Below, in pieces: positions 18,827-27,562 of a stretch of DNA of 64,000 bases. Under the pieces are notes generated by a model that was not told the origin of the DNA, did no database searches, and saw only the letters and a list, made by a program, of their open reading frames with translations. Source of the stretch: Danxiaibacter flavus. Lineage in GTDB: Bacteria > Bacteroidota > Bacteroidia > Chitinophagales > Chitinophagaceae. The stretch lies in the NCBI RefSeq assembly GCF_041060425.1, contig NZ_JAULBC010000004.1:186001-250000 (forward strand), given 5' to 3'. Position numbers and translations under genes: made by a program. Numbering within the stretch: position 1 is the first letter of the stretch; the number at the start of each line of letters is the position of its first letter.

Positions 18827-18987
18827 GAAAATTATTTAAGTCATTTGATTGATCATCGAAACAAAATAAACAAGCGATTGTGACAACGTTATGTCAGCAA
18901 GAAAAATACTATTTAATGCTGCAAGTCCCCAACAAAAAATATTAACTTGTACAAAACGAACAGGTTTCTAATCATACAAACATTGCT

Positions 18988-19395
18988 ATGGCCGGTTATT
19001 CATCAACACCATTAGCCAAAAAGCTGGGCATAAAAGAGCACGATCACATTGCCGTAATTAACCAGCCGGAATATTATTTTTCCTTGTTTTCGGACCTGCC
19101 TTCAAGTATAGAACTCGTAACAGACAGCAAGGTCAGGAAGAACCTGATTCATTATTTTACTAATCAGACAAATAGCTATATAAAAGATCTGCCGAAGTTA
19201 AAAAAGCAAATCGAGCAGAATGGAATGATCTGGATCTCCTGGCCCAAAAAATCATCTAATATAGAGACTGATCTCAATGAAAATATTATCCGCAATTTTG
19301 CCCTGAAAAACGGATTGGTGGACGTAAAAGTTTGTGCAGTGGATGATATCTGGTCAGGACTTAAACTTGTGATTCCCGTAAAAGACAGAATATGA
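18988..19395 (+). CDS. DUF3052 protein
   Basis: 135 residues beginning MAGYSSTPLAKKLGIKE, the typical start of DUF3052 proteins. The C-terminal ALKNGLVDVKVCAVDDIWSGLKLVIP is also family-like. No catalytic motif is known to me. It overlaps the next gene by 4 bp (ATGA), so the two are translationally coupled. Confidence 0.85.
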   Translation: MAGYSSTPLAKKLGIKEHDHIAVINQPEYYFSLFSDLPSSIELVTDSKVRKNLIHYFTNQTNSYIKDLPKLKKQIEQNGMIWISWPKKSSNIETDLNENIIRNFALKNGLVDVKVCAVDDIWSGLKLVIPVKDRI

Positions 19396-19730
19396 TCTCG
19401 ATAACCAAAGCAAGACAACTGGCACTCGCCTTCGAGGAAGCAGAAGAACTGCCGCACTTTGAGAAAGCTTCTTTCAGGGTTCGTAAAAAGATCTTTGCCA
19501 CACTCGATGAAAAGAAGAATCAGTTAGTGATCAAACTGTCGCAGGTTGACCAGTCTGTGTTCCATGACTGGAACAGTGAAATAATCTTCCCTGTACCGGG
19601 CGGCTGGGGAAGACAGGGTTGGACAATTATTGATCTGAAAAAAGTGCCGGTCTCCGTGTTTAAAGATGCACTTTCTCTTTCCTATTGCCAAACAGCACCT
19701 GCCCAACTTGCAGCCAAATATTTAAAATGA
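19392..19730 (+). CDS. MmcQ/YjbR-like DNA-binding protein
   Basis: 112 residues. It has the MmcQ/YjbR layout: an N-terminal ALAFEEAEELPHFEKASFRVRKKIFATLDEKK and a C-terminal WIDLKKVP-like/SYCQTAPAQLAAKYLK part. The family adopts a CyaY-like alpha/beta fold and is annotated as DNA-binding, with little biochemical support. The start ATG overlaps the DUF3052 stop by 4 bp. Confidence 0.85.
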   Translation: MISITKARQLALAFEEAEELPHFEKASFRVRKKIFATLDEKKNQLVIKLSQVDQSVFHDWNSEIIFPVPGGWGRQGWTIIDLKKVPVSVFKDALSLSYCQTAPAQLAAKYLK

Positions 19731-19814
19731 TTGCTGCCGGGGATTTCGTCTACTCATTAACCTGGTTCATCGGCAATCGGGCGGAATTGCAGGGTTAAAA
19801 ATTTTTCTTTGCTC

Positions 19815-20885
19815 ATGTTGAGATCCAAGACGTCAACCATAATTATACACCTGGCAGGCTGGCTCATATTTTTAAGCCTGCCGTTCCTGCTTTTTCCGGC
19901 ACCACTCGGAAATCAAAATGTACTCAATTTACTTTCGTCGTTTAATTACTGGCTGTATTACTTTTTCTATGTCTTTCTGTTTTACTTCAACGCTTATTTT
20001 TTAATTCCCGCCATCTACTTTAAAAAGAAATACGCTTTATATGCGCTGGTCATCGCAGCATTATTTATCCTCGTTTACTTTTTAAAACAGCCAACGCATA
20101 CGGAGCCGCCATTGCGCAGCTTTCGGCCAGAGCCCGGCATGGAAATGCGCGGACCGCCGCCAGGTTTTAACAGGGAAAGAAGGCCTCCGAGACCTTTTAG
20201 AGTGAATCTTGTGACAGTATTCCTGTTTACAATGGTATGGGCGTTAAGTACAGCCTTCCGTATTACACAGCAATGGACAGAAACTGAACGCAGGGCAGTG
20301 AAAGCCGAGGCTGATAAAGCCAATGCCGAACTCTCTTTTCTAAAGGCACAGATCAATCCTCATTTTCTTTTTAATACGCTGAACAATATTTACTTACTGG
20401 CAATTAAAAAGAATGAAAACACCCCTGCCAGCATTATGAAATTGTCCAATCTAATGCGGTACGTGACGGAGGATACCAATCAGCATTTTGTTCCGCTCGA
20501 CGAAGAAATCAATTGTATAAGGGACTATATTGATTTACAACGATTAAGGCTAAGCAATAAGGTTAATCTGGATTTCCAGGTTGAGGGCAAGACGGAGAAC
20601 AAAGTCGTTCCACCGCTACTCTTCATCACTTTTATTGAAAATGTTTTTAAATATGGCATCAGCAATCACGAGCTTTCCACTATTAATATTCACATTTATT
20701 CGGACGACAAAAGCATTACGTTTTACTGCAGGAATAGAATCTTTCAAACCAAACCTCAGGAACGGACCGGAATTGGAATTGAAAATACAAGAAAGCGCTT
20801 AGGCCACCTTTATGCCGGAAAACACGTATTAAATATAACCACGGAAAAAGATTATTTTACAGTAGAATTAATACTGCCCGTTTAA
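19815..20885 (+). CDS. LytS-type sensor histidine kinase
   Basis: 356 residues from ATG 19815 (a TTG two codons earlier is also in frame). Four transmembrane segments (about 8-30, 44-66, 71-91, 130-150); the loop at 98-129 is unusually rich in Pro, Arg and Gly. A coiled linker (155-175) leads to the His_kinase domain with phospho-acceptor His183 in NPHFLFNTLN, and an HATPase part follows (GIGIENTRKRLG near 320). It would phosphorylate the adjacent LytTR regulator, 24 bp downstream, in response to an unknown envelope signal. Confidence 0.92.
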   Translation: MLRSKTSTIIIHLAGWLIFLSLPFLLFPAPLGNQNVLNLLSSFNYWLYYFFYVFLFYFNAYFLIPAIYFKKKYALYALVIAALFILVYFLKQPTHTEPPLRSFRPEPGMEMRGPPPGFNRERRPPRPFRVNLVTVFLFTMVWALSTAFRITQQWTETERRAVKAEADKANAELSFLKAQINPHFLFNTLNNIYLLAIKKNENTPASIMKLSNLMRYVTEDTNQHFVPLDEEINCIRDYIDLQRLRLSNKVNLDFQVEGKTENKVVPPLLFITFIENVFKYGISNHELSTINIHIYSDDKSITFYCRNRIFQTKPQERTGIGIENTRKRLGHLYAGKHVLNITTEKDYFTVELILPV

Positions 20886-20909
20886 ACCTCATTTGTAAAA
20901 CCTGGAAAC

Positions 20910-21608
20910 ATGAGCTTTACGTGTATAGCTATTGATGATGAGCCGCTTGCCCTTGAACTGGTTGAGGAATACGTTGCAGCGTTTCCGCGATTGCAGCTTG
21001 CGCATACGTTTGATGATGCCATATCTACCGCGGAATTTTTACGTGTGAACCCCGTTGATATTCTGTTTGTTGATATTAATATGCCGGATATTACCGGGAT
21101 TGAACTCATAAAATCCCTGGATTACAAACCGGCCGTAATTTTTACCACTGCCTACAAAAAATTTGCATTTGAAGGTTTTGAAGTGGAGGCAGTTGACTAC
21201 CTGTTAAAGCCATTAAATTTTGATCGTTTTAGCAGAGCTGTAAATAAGGCCATTACACAGATAGAACAGAAGAGAAACAATAACAACGCAAAAGAAGAAA
21301 ACCTGTTTGTGCGCTCCGAATACAGGTTGATAAAGATTAATATACAGGATATCGAATTCATTGAAAGTCTTGAAGACTATATCAAAATCCACCTCACAAA
21401 TGAAAAGCCCATTCTTACTCTAATGCCTCTGAAAACCGTTTTGGAAAAATTACCACAGGACAAATTTAAAAGGATACACCGCAGCTATGTTGTTGCACTT
21501 AACAAAGTAAGGTCGGTGCTTAACCGTAAGGTTTTGCTGTTGTCTTCAACTGAATTGCCGGTAAGCGACAAATACGCAGGCTTTGTAGATGAATGGAAAA
21601 AGGGCTGA
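20910..21608 (+). CDS. LytTR-family response regulator
   Basis: 232 residues. Receiver domain with Asp9/Asp10, phospho-acceptor Asp55 (DILFVDINMPD) and Lys100. The LytTR DNA-binding domain covers about 130-230 (RSEYRLIKINIQDIEFIESL, then RIHRSYVVALNKV). It is paired with the upstream LytS-type kinase and possibly controls the large secreted protein that follows 174 bp downstream. Confidence 0.93.
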   Translation: MSFTCIAIDDEPLALELVEEYVAAFPRLQLAHTFDDAISTAEFLRVNPVDILFVDINMPDITGIELIKSLDYKPAVIFTTAYKKFAFEGFEVEAVDYLLKPLNFDRFSRAVNKAITQIEQKRNNNNAKEENLFVRSEYRLIKINIQDIEFIESLEDYIKIHLTNEKPILTLMPLKTVLEKLPQDKFKRIHRSYVVALNKVRSVLNRKVLLLSSTELPVSDKYAGFVDEWKKG

Positions 21609-21719
21609 CGAAAAAGGTGGCGATACATTCGCCCGCCTGAGCGAGAATTTGTGCATGGATGATTGCTTGCTTACTAGTTTTGAAGCAGAAAGTGCAATAA
21701 TAATGAGGTTATGAAAGTT

Positions 21720-21753
21720 AGCTGTAGTCCCGGCTAAAGCCGGGGTTACAGCT
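21720..21753. repeat. REP-like inverted repeat
   Basis: Two 15-base arms, AGCTGTAGTCCCGGC (21720-21734) and GCCGGGGTTACAGCT (21739-21753), separated by TAAA. The arms pair at nearly every position. No U-tract follows, so it may be a REP-like element rather than a terminator. Confidence 0.7.
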
Positions 21754-21781
21754 TTCCCCTATATATCGATTATTGTACACA

Positions 21782-24412
21782 ATGAAAAGACTGATTCCCC
21801 TTTTTCTGCTTCTGAGCATGGTTGTGGGCGCCTATGCGCGTCACGGCAAGGGAGGATCGTTAAGTTATACTTACCTCGGCGTCGGCTCATCGCCCAACAC
21901 ATCAAAATACAGTGTGGTTGTTCAGCATTACGTCAACTGTGATCTGATCGGAAATGAACTTTTCAATATTATTCTTGGTGTATATGATGCAGGATCTTCC
22001 ATTCTTTTAAGAACCATTTCTGTTTCACGTTCCTCGGCGCAAACAATTCAAAAACAGCAGTTCAATGGCTGCATAAACCCGGTGCCCGTTATCTGTTTTT
22101 ACCTGGCAACTTATTCTACAGTTATTGAATTGCCCGATAATAATGCAGGTTATGTTTTAACAGAACAGGAATGTTGCCGCGCGGCCGTAATCTTAAACAT
22201 TAGTAATCCTACATCCGTCGGCTTTACTTATATGAATACCATTCCCGGTGTAATTAATGGTGTTGTATACCGCAACAACAGCAGCCCTATTCTTGCGCTA
22301 AAAGATACCGCCGTTATTTGCCACAATGCGCCTTTTATGATTGACTTTGGAGCGACAGATAAAGATCATGATTCACTCTCTTATTCTTTTTGCGAAGCCT
22401 TTGCTTCCGGTGTTCAACAACAACGCCAGGCAGACCCGCCGTTGCCGCCGCCGTATGCATCAGTGCCTTATAATGCAGGCTTTTCAGGATCATCACCCAT
22501 GGGAAATAGTGTTCGTATCAATTCAAAAACAGGAATTATCTCCGGCACCGCGCCGGCAACTACAGGAGCTTACGTAATTGCCGTATGTATTGATGAATTC
22601 AGAAAGGGCGTGCAAATAGGTTCTACAAAAAAGGAAGTACTGATCACAGTTGCTGATTGCAGCCTTACCGCAGCAGCACTGGATCCACTTTATATAAACT
22701 GCAGTAACAGTACTTTCAATTTTGAAAATCAGTCGATGGCCAGCAACATTACTGCCTATTACTGGGATTTTGGCGTAAAAGCCAGCACAAGCGACACGTC
22801 CTCTGAACCTACACCAACTTATACTTATAAAGATACCGGCACTTATATATTGAAACTTAGAGTAAGCAGCTCGTCTGGCTGCAGTGACTCAACCACTTCT
22901 ACCGTAAAAGTGTACCCCGGATTTACACCTGCATTCAGTTTTACGGGCAGTTGTTACCAGGCTCCTTTCAATTTTAGTGACAGGAGCTATGCTGCTTACG
23001 GATCTATTAACAGCTGGTTCTGGGATTTTGGAGATGAATCATCTTCGCTTAATACTGCCACCACCCAAAATGCAACGCACCAGTATACAGCGTCTGGCAC
23101 CAGAACCGCTACACTGCAGGTAACCAGTACAAAAGGTTGCAGCGGGTCAGCCAGCAAAAACATAACGGTGAACGATAAACCGGAGATATTACTTCCTTTT
23201 AAAGACACACTGATCTGTGCCGACGACAAATTGCCCATAGTTGTTACAAGCACCGGCAACATTGCGACATGGACTCCCAACTATAACATCATCAATACTT
23301 CGTCGCTATCAACAGTAGTATATCCAACTGATACAACTGTTTATACGATAACGGTGAGAGAACTTGGCTGTGTAGACAGTGCATCTCTTAAGGTAAATGT
23401 GGTCGATCACATTACCGTTAAACTTTCACCAGACACTTCATTCTGCAAAGGCGATAGTTCATTCCTCCATCCTGTAAGTGACGCATTAGCATATAACTGG
23501 CAATCTTCTGATAACGGAGCATCCATTTATGACAGTCATGTAAAACAACCATTGATCTTTCCGTCGGCAACCACTACTTATCATGTCGCTGCCAGTCTTG
23601 GACATTGCAAAGACAGCGGCAGTATAACAGTAAATGTTTCGCCGTATCCATCTGTAATCGCGGGTAATGACACTACCATTTGTCATGGAACCGGCGCAGT
23701 CTTATCCGCAGTAACCAATGCTGCTTACTTTTCCTGGAACGAAGATCCATACCTGTTGCACAGGACATCTTTGACACCAGATGCGTATCCACAGGTTACA
23801 ACGGCTTATATAGTCACTGTAAAAGATACTTTCTTTTGCCCAAAGCCTGTTAGTGATACAATGATCGTAACAGTCGTTCCTCCAATAGTTGTGAATGCCG
23901 GTAACGATACATCCGTGGTAATTAATCAGCCGCTGCAACTCAATGCAACATCCAGCACCAATTCTGTAAACTTTACCTGGACGCCGTCAGTCTTCTTAAA
24001 TAATCCTCTCGTGGCAAACCCGGTTGCCGTTATTGGTTCTGACGAAGTTGAATGGGTGGAATATCATGTAACCGCTTCCACCAACGCCGGATGCAAAGGG
24101 TCGGACAGCATTCTTGTAAAGATATTTTCAACCCAGCCTGAATTATTTGTTCCTTCTGCATTTACGCCAAACGGCGACGGACGGAATGATCTGATCAAAC
24201 CGATCCCTGCCGGAATTGCTCATTTTAACTATTTCAGAATTTACAACAGGTGGGGACAATTGATGTTTGCCACTACGCAACCCGGAGCTGGCTGGGACGG
24301 TACACTGAACGGCAGCAAACAACCTACTGCCACTTATATTTATGCTGCCGAAGGAACGGACTACAAAGGACGTGTTATTTCACGCAAAGGAACGATTGTA
24401 CTGATACGTTAG
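21782..24412 (+). CDS. Large secreted PKD-domain protein with CHU_C (type IX) C-terminus
   Basis: 876 residues from ATG 21782. Signal peptide about 1-20. An N-terminal region rich in small and aromatic residues (20-290) is followed by PKD-like repeats with a YYWDFGV... then GTYILKLRVSS pattern (about 300-380 and 385-465) and further Ig-like beta domains. The C-terminal 90 residues (ELFVPSAFTPNGDGRNDLIKP to the end) are the gliding motility-associated CHU_C domain that directs type IX secretion. It probably sits on the cell surface, as an adhesin-like or polysaccharide-interacting protein. Ends with TAG at 24410-24412. Confidence 0.9.
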   Translation: MKRLIPLFLLLSMVVGAYARHGKGGSLSYTYLGVGSSPNTSKYSVVVQHYVNCDLIGNELFNIILGVYDAGSSILLRTISVSRSSAQTIQKQQFNGCINPVPVICFYLATYSTVIELPDNNAGYVLTEQECCRAAVILNISNPTSVGFTYMNTIPGVINGVVYRNNSSPILALKDTAVICHNAPFMIDFGATDKDHDSLSYSFCEAFASGVQQQRQADPPLPPPYASVPYNAGFSGSSPMGNSVRINSKTGIISGTAPATTGAYVIAVCIDEFRKGVQIGSTKKEVLITVADCSLTAAALDPLYINCSNSTFNFENQSMASNITAYYWDFGVKASTSDTSSEPTPTYTYKDTGTYILKLRVSSSSGCSDSTTSTVKVYPGFTPAFSFTGSCYQAPFNFSDRSYAAYGSINSWFWDFGDESSSLNTATTQNATHQYTASGTRTATLQVTSTKGCSGSASKNITVNDKPEILLPFKDTLICADDKLPIVVTSTGNIATWTPNYNIINTSSLSTVVYPTDTTVYTITVRELGCVDSASLKVNVVDHITVKLSPDTSFCKGDSSFLHPVSDALAYNWQSSDNGASIYDSHVKQPLIFPSATTTYHVAASLGHCKDSGSITVNVSPYPSVIAGNDTTICHGTGAVLSAVTNAAYFSWNEDPYLLHRTSLTPDAYPQVTTAYIVTVKDTFFCPKPVSDTMIVTVVPPIVVNAGNDTSVVINQPLQLNATSSTNSVNFTWTPSVFLNNPLVANPVAVIGSDEVEWVEYHVTASTNAGCKGSDSILVKIFSTQPELFVPSAFTPNGDGRNDLIKPIPAGIAHFNYFRIYNRWGQLMFATTQPGAGWDGTLNGSKQPTATYIYAAEGTDYKGRVISRKGTIVLIR

Positions 24413-25063
24413 CACACAACGGAACATTTATTAAGTACGATTTACGAGGCCCGCCCGCGCCGAATGCGCATTCGGACGGGTACGAAGTACTTAGAGCGAT
24501 CAGGTTTTGTTTTATTCAACATCTTAATTAAGCAGTTAGCAAAGGGTTTCACGCAGAGAGCGCCAAGAAGCAGCGGCGCGACGAAAGCATTGTCAACAAT
24601 TACCTGACTTTTGAATTCAAATAATTTGTTCGTCAACATTTGCTGCACTGAAGCGGAACGACAATATAAAAGTTACAAATAAAATATAAAACAGGCTTGC
24701 AATTTTCAATGGAAAAACCAACACTTTTCTAATCACAATCGCGTCTCTCTAGTCGGCCCTGAAGGGCGCTGGCATTAGCACAGGGCATCGCCCTGTGAAT
24801 CAAAATCACATACAGAAAGCCGAAGGGGCGAAAGCCAACAGCCAAATTAATAGAGTGTGTATTTTCTGTTATAGCCAACACCAAACCAGACCACAAAATT
24901 TATCGGTACAAATATTCCAACGATCTATATTTTTTGAGATTGCCCTGGACAATAAGCAGCTTTATTGTACAGATGATTTCATCGTATCCATACTATTTAT
25001 TACATCATTTAAATCAAGTGCTATAGCTGACTTCTACACATTCTTATTCTACAACAAAAAACT
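24413..25063. other. Repeat-rich spacer (AAGTAC palindrome, REP-like and GTTTCACGC elements)
   Basis: No gene is supported in 651 bp. It holds the second AAGTAC...GTACTT palindrome (24433-24492), a GTTTCACGCAGAGAGCG...AAGCAGCGGCGC segment (24546-24582) that recurs three times near 57.6 kb, and a REP-like GGCCCTGAAGGGCGC / CAGGGCATCGCCCTG hairpin cluster (about 24755-24795). Confidence 0.6.
24433..24492. repeat. AAGTAC...GTACTT palindromic intergenic repeat, copy 2
   Basis: Same outer arms as 11724-11779. The core is a strong hairpin, with CCGAATG pairing CATTCGG and CCCG pairing CGGG around CGAATGCGCATTCG. Confidence 0.7.
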
Positions 25064-25798
25064 ATGAAACACACCAGGGAGAAATTTTTAAAGCACTTGA
25101 TAGTTGGGGCTTCATCGCTGCCAATATTAATCGAAGCATGTACTAAATCTTCAGATGCGCAGTCAACAAGTACAGATACCACATCATCCACAGGATCTGG
25201 CAAAGATTGTATTGTAAGTCCCGAAGAAACAGCAGGTCCATATCCATATGATCTCAGCAAAGATTCCAAGATGTTCCGCGTTGATATTACAGAGGGCAAA
25301 ACAGGCATTCCGCTTGGACTAACTATCACCGTTGTAAATACCAACGACAACTGCAGTGCCGTTAGCAATGCGCGTGTTGATATATGGCACTGTGATAAGG
25401 ATGGCTACTATTCTGAATTTGCTGAACCAGGATATCTTGGAACGCAGGATTATAGAGGAAAAACTTTTCTACGGGGTATTCAGCTCACTGATAGCAACGG
25501 ACAAGTGAAATTCACCACAATTTATCCTGGCTGGTACAGCGGTAGAGTAACACACATACATGCAGAAGTATTCGTAAACAATGTACTTAAGAAAACAACA
25601 CAGATGGCATTTCCGGATGACATAAACAGTGCTGTATACAAAACAGCTCTCTATTCCGCACATGGCCAAAACTCTTCTGTAGCAAACAATGCAGCAGATA
25701 ACATATTCGCAGATTCATTGGATGATGAACTACTAACTCTTTCAGGAGATACAACCAGTGGTTTCACCGGCACCTTTACAATTGGTATTGAACCATAG
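25064..25798 (+). CDS. Intradiol ring-cleavage dioxygenase-like lipoprotein
   Basis: 244 residues. The N-terminus has a short hydrophobic stretch ending in a lipobox-like LIEAC (Cys26), so it is probably a lipoprotein. The core matches the intradiol dioxygenase fold (PF00775-like): GPYPYD, DIWHCDKDGYYSEF and YPGWYSGRVTHIHAEVF. Candidate Fe(III) ligands by family analogy are Tyr116, Tyr158, His164 and His166. Secreted members of this family exist in many Bacteroidota, usually with unknown substrate; catechol cleavage is not proven. Possible intrinsic terminator at 25855-25876. Confidence 0.82.
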   Translation: MKHTREKFLKHLIVGASSLPILIEACTKSSDAQSTSTDTTSSTGSGKDCIVSPEETAGPYPYDLSKDSKMFRVDITEGKTGIPLGLTITVVNTNDNCSAVSNARVDIWHCDKDGYYSEFAEPGYLGTQDYRGKTFLRGIQLTDSNGQVKFTTIYPGWYSGRVTHIHAEVFVNNVLKKTTQMAFPDDINSAVYKTALYSAHGQNSSVANNAADNIFADSLDDELLTLSGDTTSGFTGTFTIGIEP

Positions 25799-26226
25799 CT
25801 AATTAGCTAACTCAAAATCGACGCTGCTATTTTATTGTCCCCTCAGTCAAACAAAAAGCCCTGACCGGCTTTATTAGCTGATCAGCGGCTTTATTGTATG
25901 TTTAATGCTGGTGAGCATTTCTTAAACAAGAATTTAAGGAAAATTTGATTCCGGAGGGAATTCATTTAGCGTTAAATTAATTGCCGGAATTTATCTTAAA
26001 ACCCTTGTTTATCAGTCACTGTATTAGACTAGTGTACTCAAACGCTGCTATAAAACGATTCAGCAAAATTTAAGGTTTGTCATTTTAGCTAAAAATATTT
26101 TAGCAGTTTTCTTGAAAAATCCGCGAAATGCTTATCTTGATGCCTGAACCTGCTTTGAAAAAGTTTATAACCAGTGCGCTAAATAAGCCGTAACCTTTAC
26201 AGTTTGTTTTTACAGCTATTATCGTC
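25799..26226. other. Spacer with small terminator, otherwise unremarkable
   Basis: The AAAGCC/GGCTTT hairpin at 25855-25872 and a further GGCTTTATT lie near the dioxygenase gene. Between about 25900 and 26226 I see nothing I can name upstream of the LacI-type gene. Confidence 0.4.
25855..25876 (+). terminator. Weak intrinsic terminator after dioxygenase gene
   Basis: Stem AAAGCC/GGCTTT with a 6-base loop, followed by TTATT. Short stem, modest U run. Confidence 0.45.
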
Positions 26227-27255
26227 ATGAAAAGAATTTCTATAAAAGACATTGCAAAAATTGCCGGCACTTCTCCTACCACAGTTTCTTTTGTATTGAA
26301 TGGCAAAGCCAAAGAAATGCGTATAAGTGATGCCATCACGAAGAAAATATTGTCTACAACAAAAAAGTACGGATACAAGCCCAACCAGATTGCCGTCACA
26401 TTGCGCACAGGACAATCAAAGATCATTGGGTTAATTGTTGAAAGTGTGGGCGGCGCTTTTTTCGGAGCCCTGGCAAAAGTGATAGAAGCAGAAGCACAGA
26501 AATATGGATACAGGGTAGTGTATTGTAGCACAGAGAATGATCCGGAGAAAGGAAAAGAAATGATCAAAATGCTAGCTCATCAGCAGGTTGACGGATACAT
26601 TATTACGCCTGCAGCCGGAATGAAGGATGATATAGAAGACCTGATAAAGCAGGATAAACCGGTGGTATTAATGGATAGTTTTATTCCTTCTTTAAATGTT
26701 CCTTATGTACTTGTTGATAACTATCTCGGAGTAAAAGAAGGGATTGAATCGTTGATAAATGCCGGCTATAAAAACATCGGTTTCGTGACTGTTAATTTGG
26801 ATTTGATCCAGATAAGCGAGCGTCTTCGCGGTTACAATGAAACGCTGAAGCAGCACAAAATAAAAGTTGACAAAAAAAATATCCTTCAACTCTCCTACCA
26901 GGATTCCAAAGAACAGATCGTACAAAAAATTACAGCTTTTCTTGAGAAGAATACACAACTGGATGCGATCTTCTTCGCTACAAACTATCTTGGCACAAGC
27001 GGTTTGCAGGCAATAAAGAAATTGCGCATGCGCATCCCCGAAGATATTGCTATGATCAGTTTTGACGAACATGAGATCTTCAGCCTTTATCCTCCCGGCA
27101 TTTCTACAATACAGCAACCAGTGGAGGAAATAGGTAGTACGGCTATGAATTTACTGCTTACTCAAATGGGCAAGAAAGAAAAATCATCCAACGAGAATAA
27201 AATACAGATAGCTCCAACGTTGATAAACAGGGCATCTTCGCAAGCGCATAATTAA
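26227..27255 (+). CDS. LacI-family transcriptional regulator
   Basis: 342 residues. The N-terminal LacI helix-turn-helix is plain: ISIKDIAKIAGTSPTTVSFVLNGK (4-27), then a hinge helix about 50-60. The periplasmic-binding-like domain follows (IGLIVESVGGAFFGALAKVIEAEAQKYGY and later VDGYIITPAAG, IPEDIAMISFDEHEIF). It represses or activates in response to a sugar or other small ligand. The GH92 mannosidase lies convergently just after it, so a carbohydrate link is possible, though the target operator is not visible. Its stop TAA overlaps an AATTGAA heptamer array. Confidence 0.93.
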   Translation: MKRISIKDIAKIAGTSPTTVSFVLNGKAKEMRISDAITKKILSTTKKYGYKPNQIAVTLRTGQSKIIGLIVESVGGAFFGALAKVIEAEAQKYGYRVVYCSTENDPEKGKEMIKMLAHQQVDGYIITPAAGMKDDIEDLIKQDKPVVLMDSFIPSLNVPYVLVDNYLGVKEGIESLINAGYKNIGFVTVNLDLIQISERLRGYNETLKQHKIKVDKKNILQLSYQDSKEQIVQKITAFLEKNTQLDAIFFATNYLGTSGLQAIKKLRMRIPEDIAMISFDEHEIFSLYPPGISTIQQPVEEIGSTAMNLLLTQMGKKEKSSNENKIQIAPTLINRASSQAHN

Positions 27256-27562
27256 TTGAAAGTTGATAATTGATAACAGAAAATGAGGAAGTCTTCCGCA
27301 TCTTGCGATGAAACAAATACAGTTACATAGACCCACTGAGAAGACACTGAGTTTCACAGAGATTTCCAACTCACTATAACTTTATATTTTCTATATAAAA
27401 GGCCAGGCGTTTTCTGCGGCCTCTGTGAAAAAAACCCTGTGTTTTCTGTGGTTAAACCAAGCCTCCCCGTGGTAAAAAATCTGTGCTTCTGGGCTTCAGT
27501 GGCAATAAAAAAAGGAGGATAAAAATCCCCCCTGTTAACAAACCAAAAACTAAAAACATATT
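27254..27562. other. Convergent spacer with AATTGA-type array and dispersed CTGTG repeats
   Basis: Heptamers AATTGAA, AGTTGAT and AATTGAT start in the LacI stop codon (27253-27255). From 27330 to 27500 the words CTCTGTG, CTGTGTTTTCTGTGG and CCGTGGTAAAA mark the dispersed CTCTGTG family. No gene. Confidence 0.7.
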
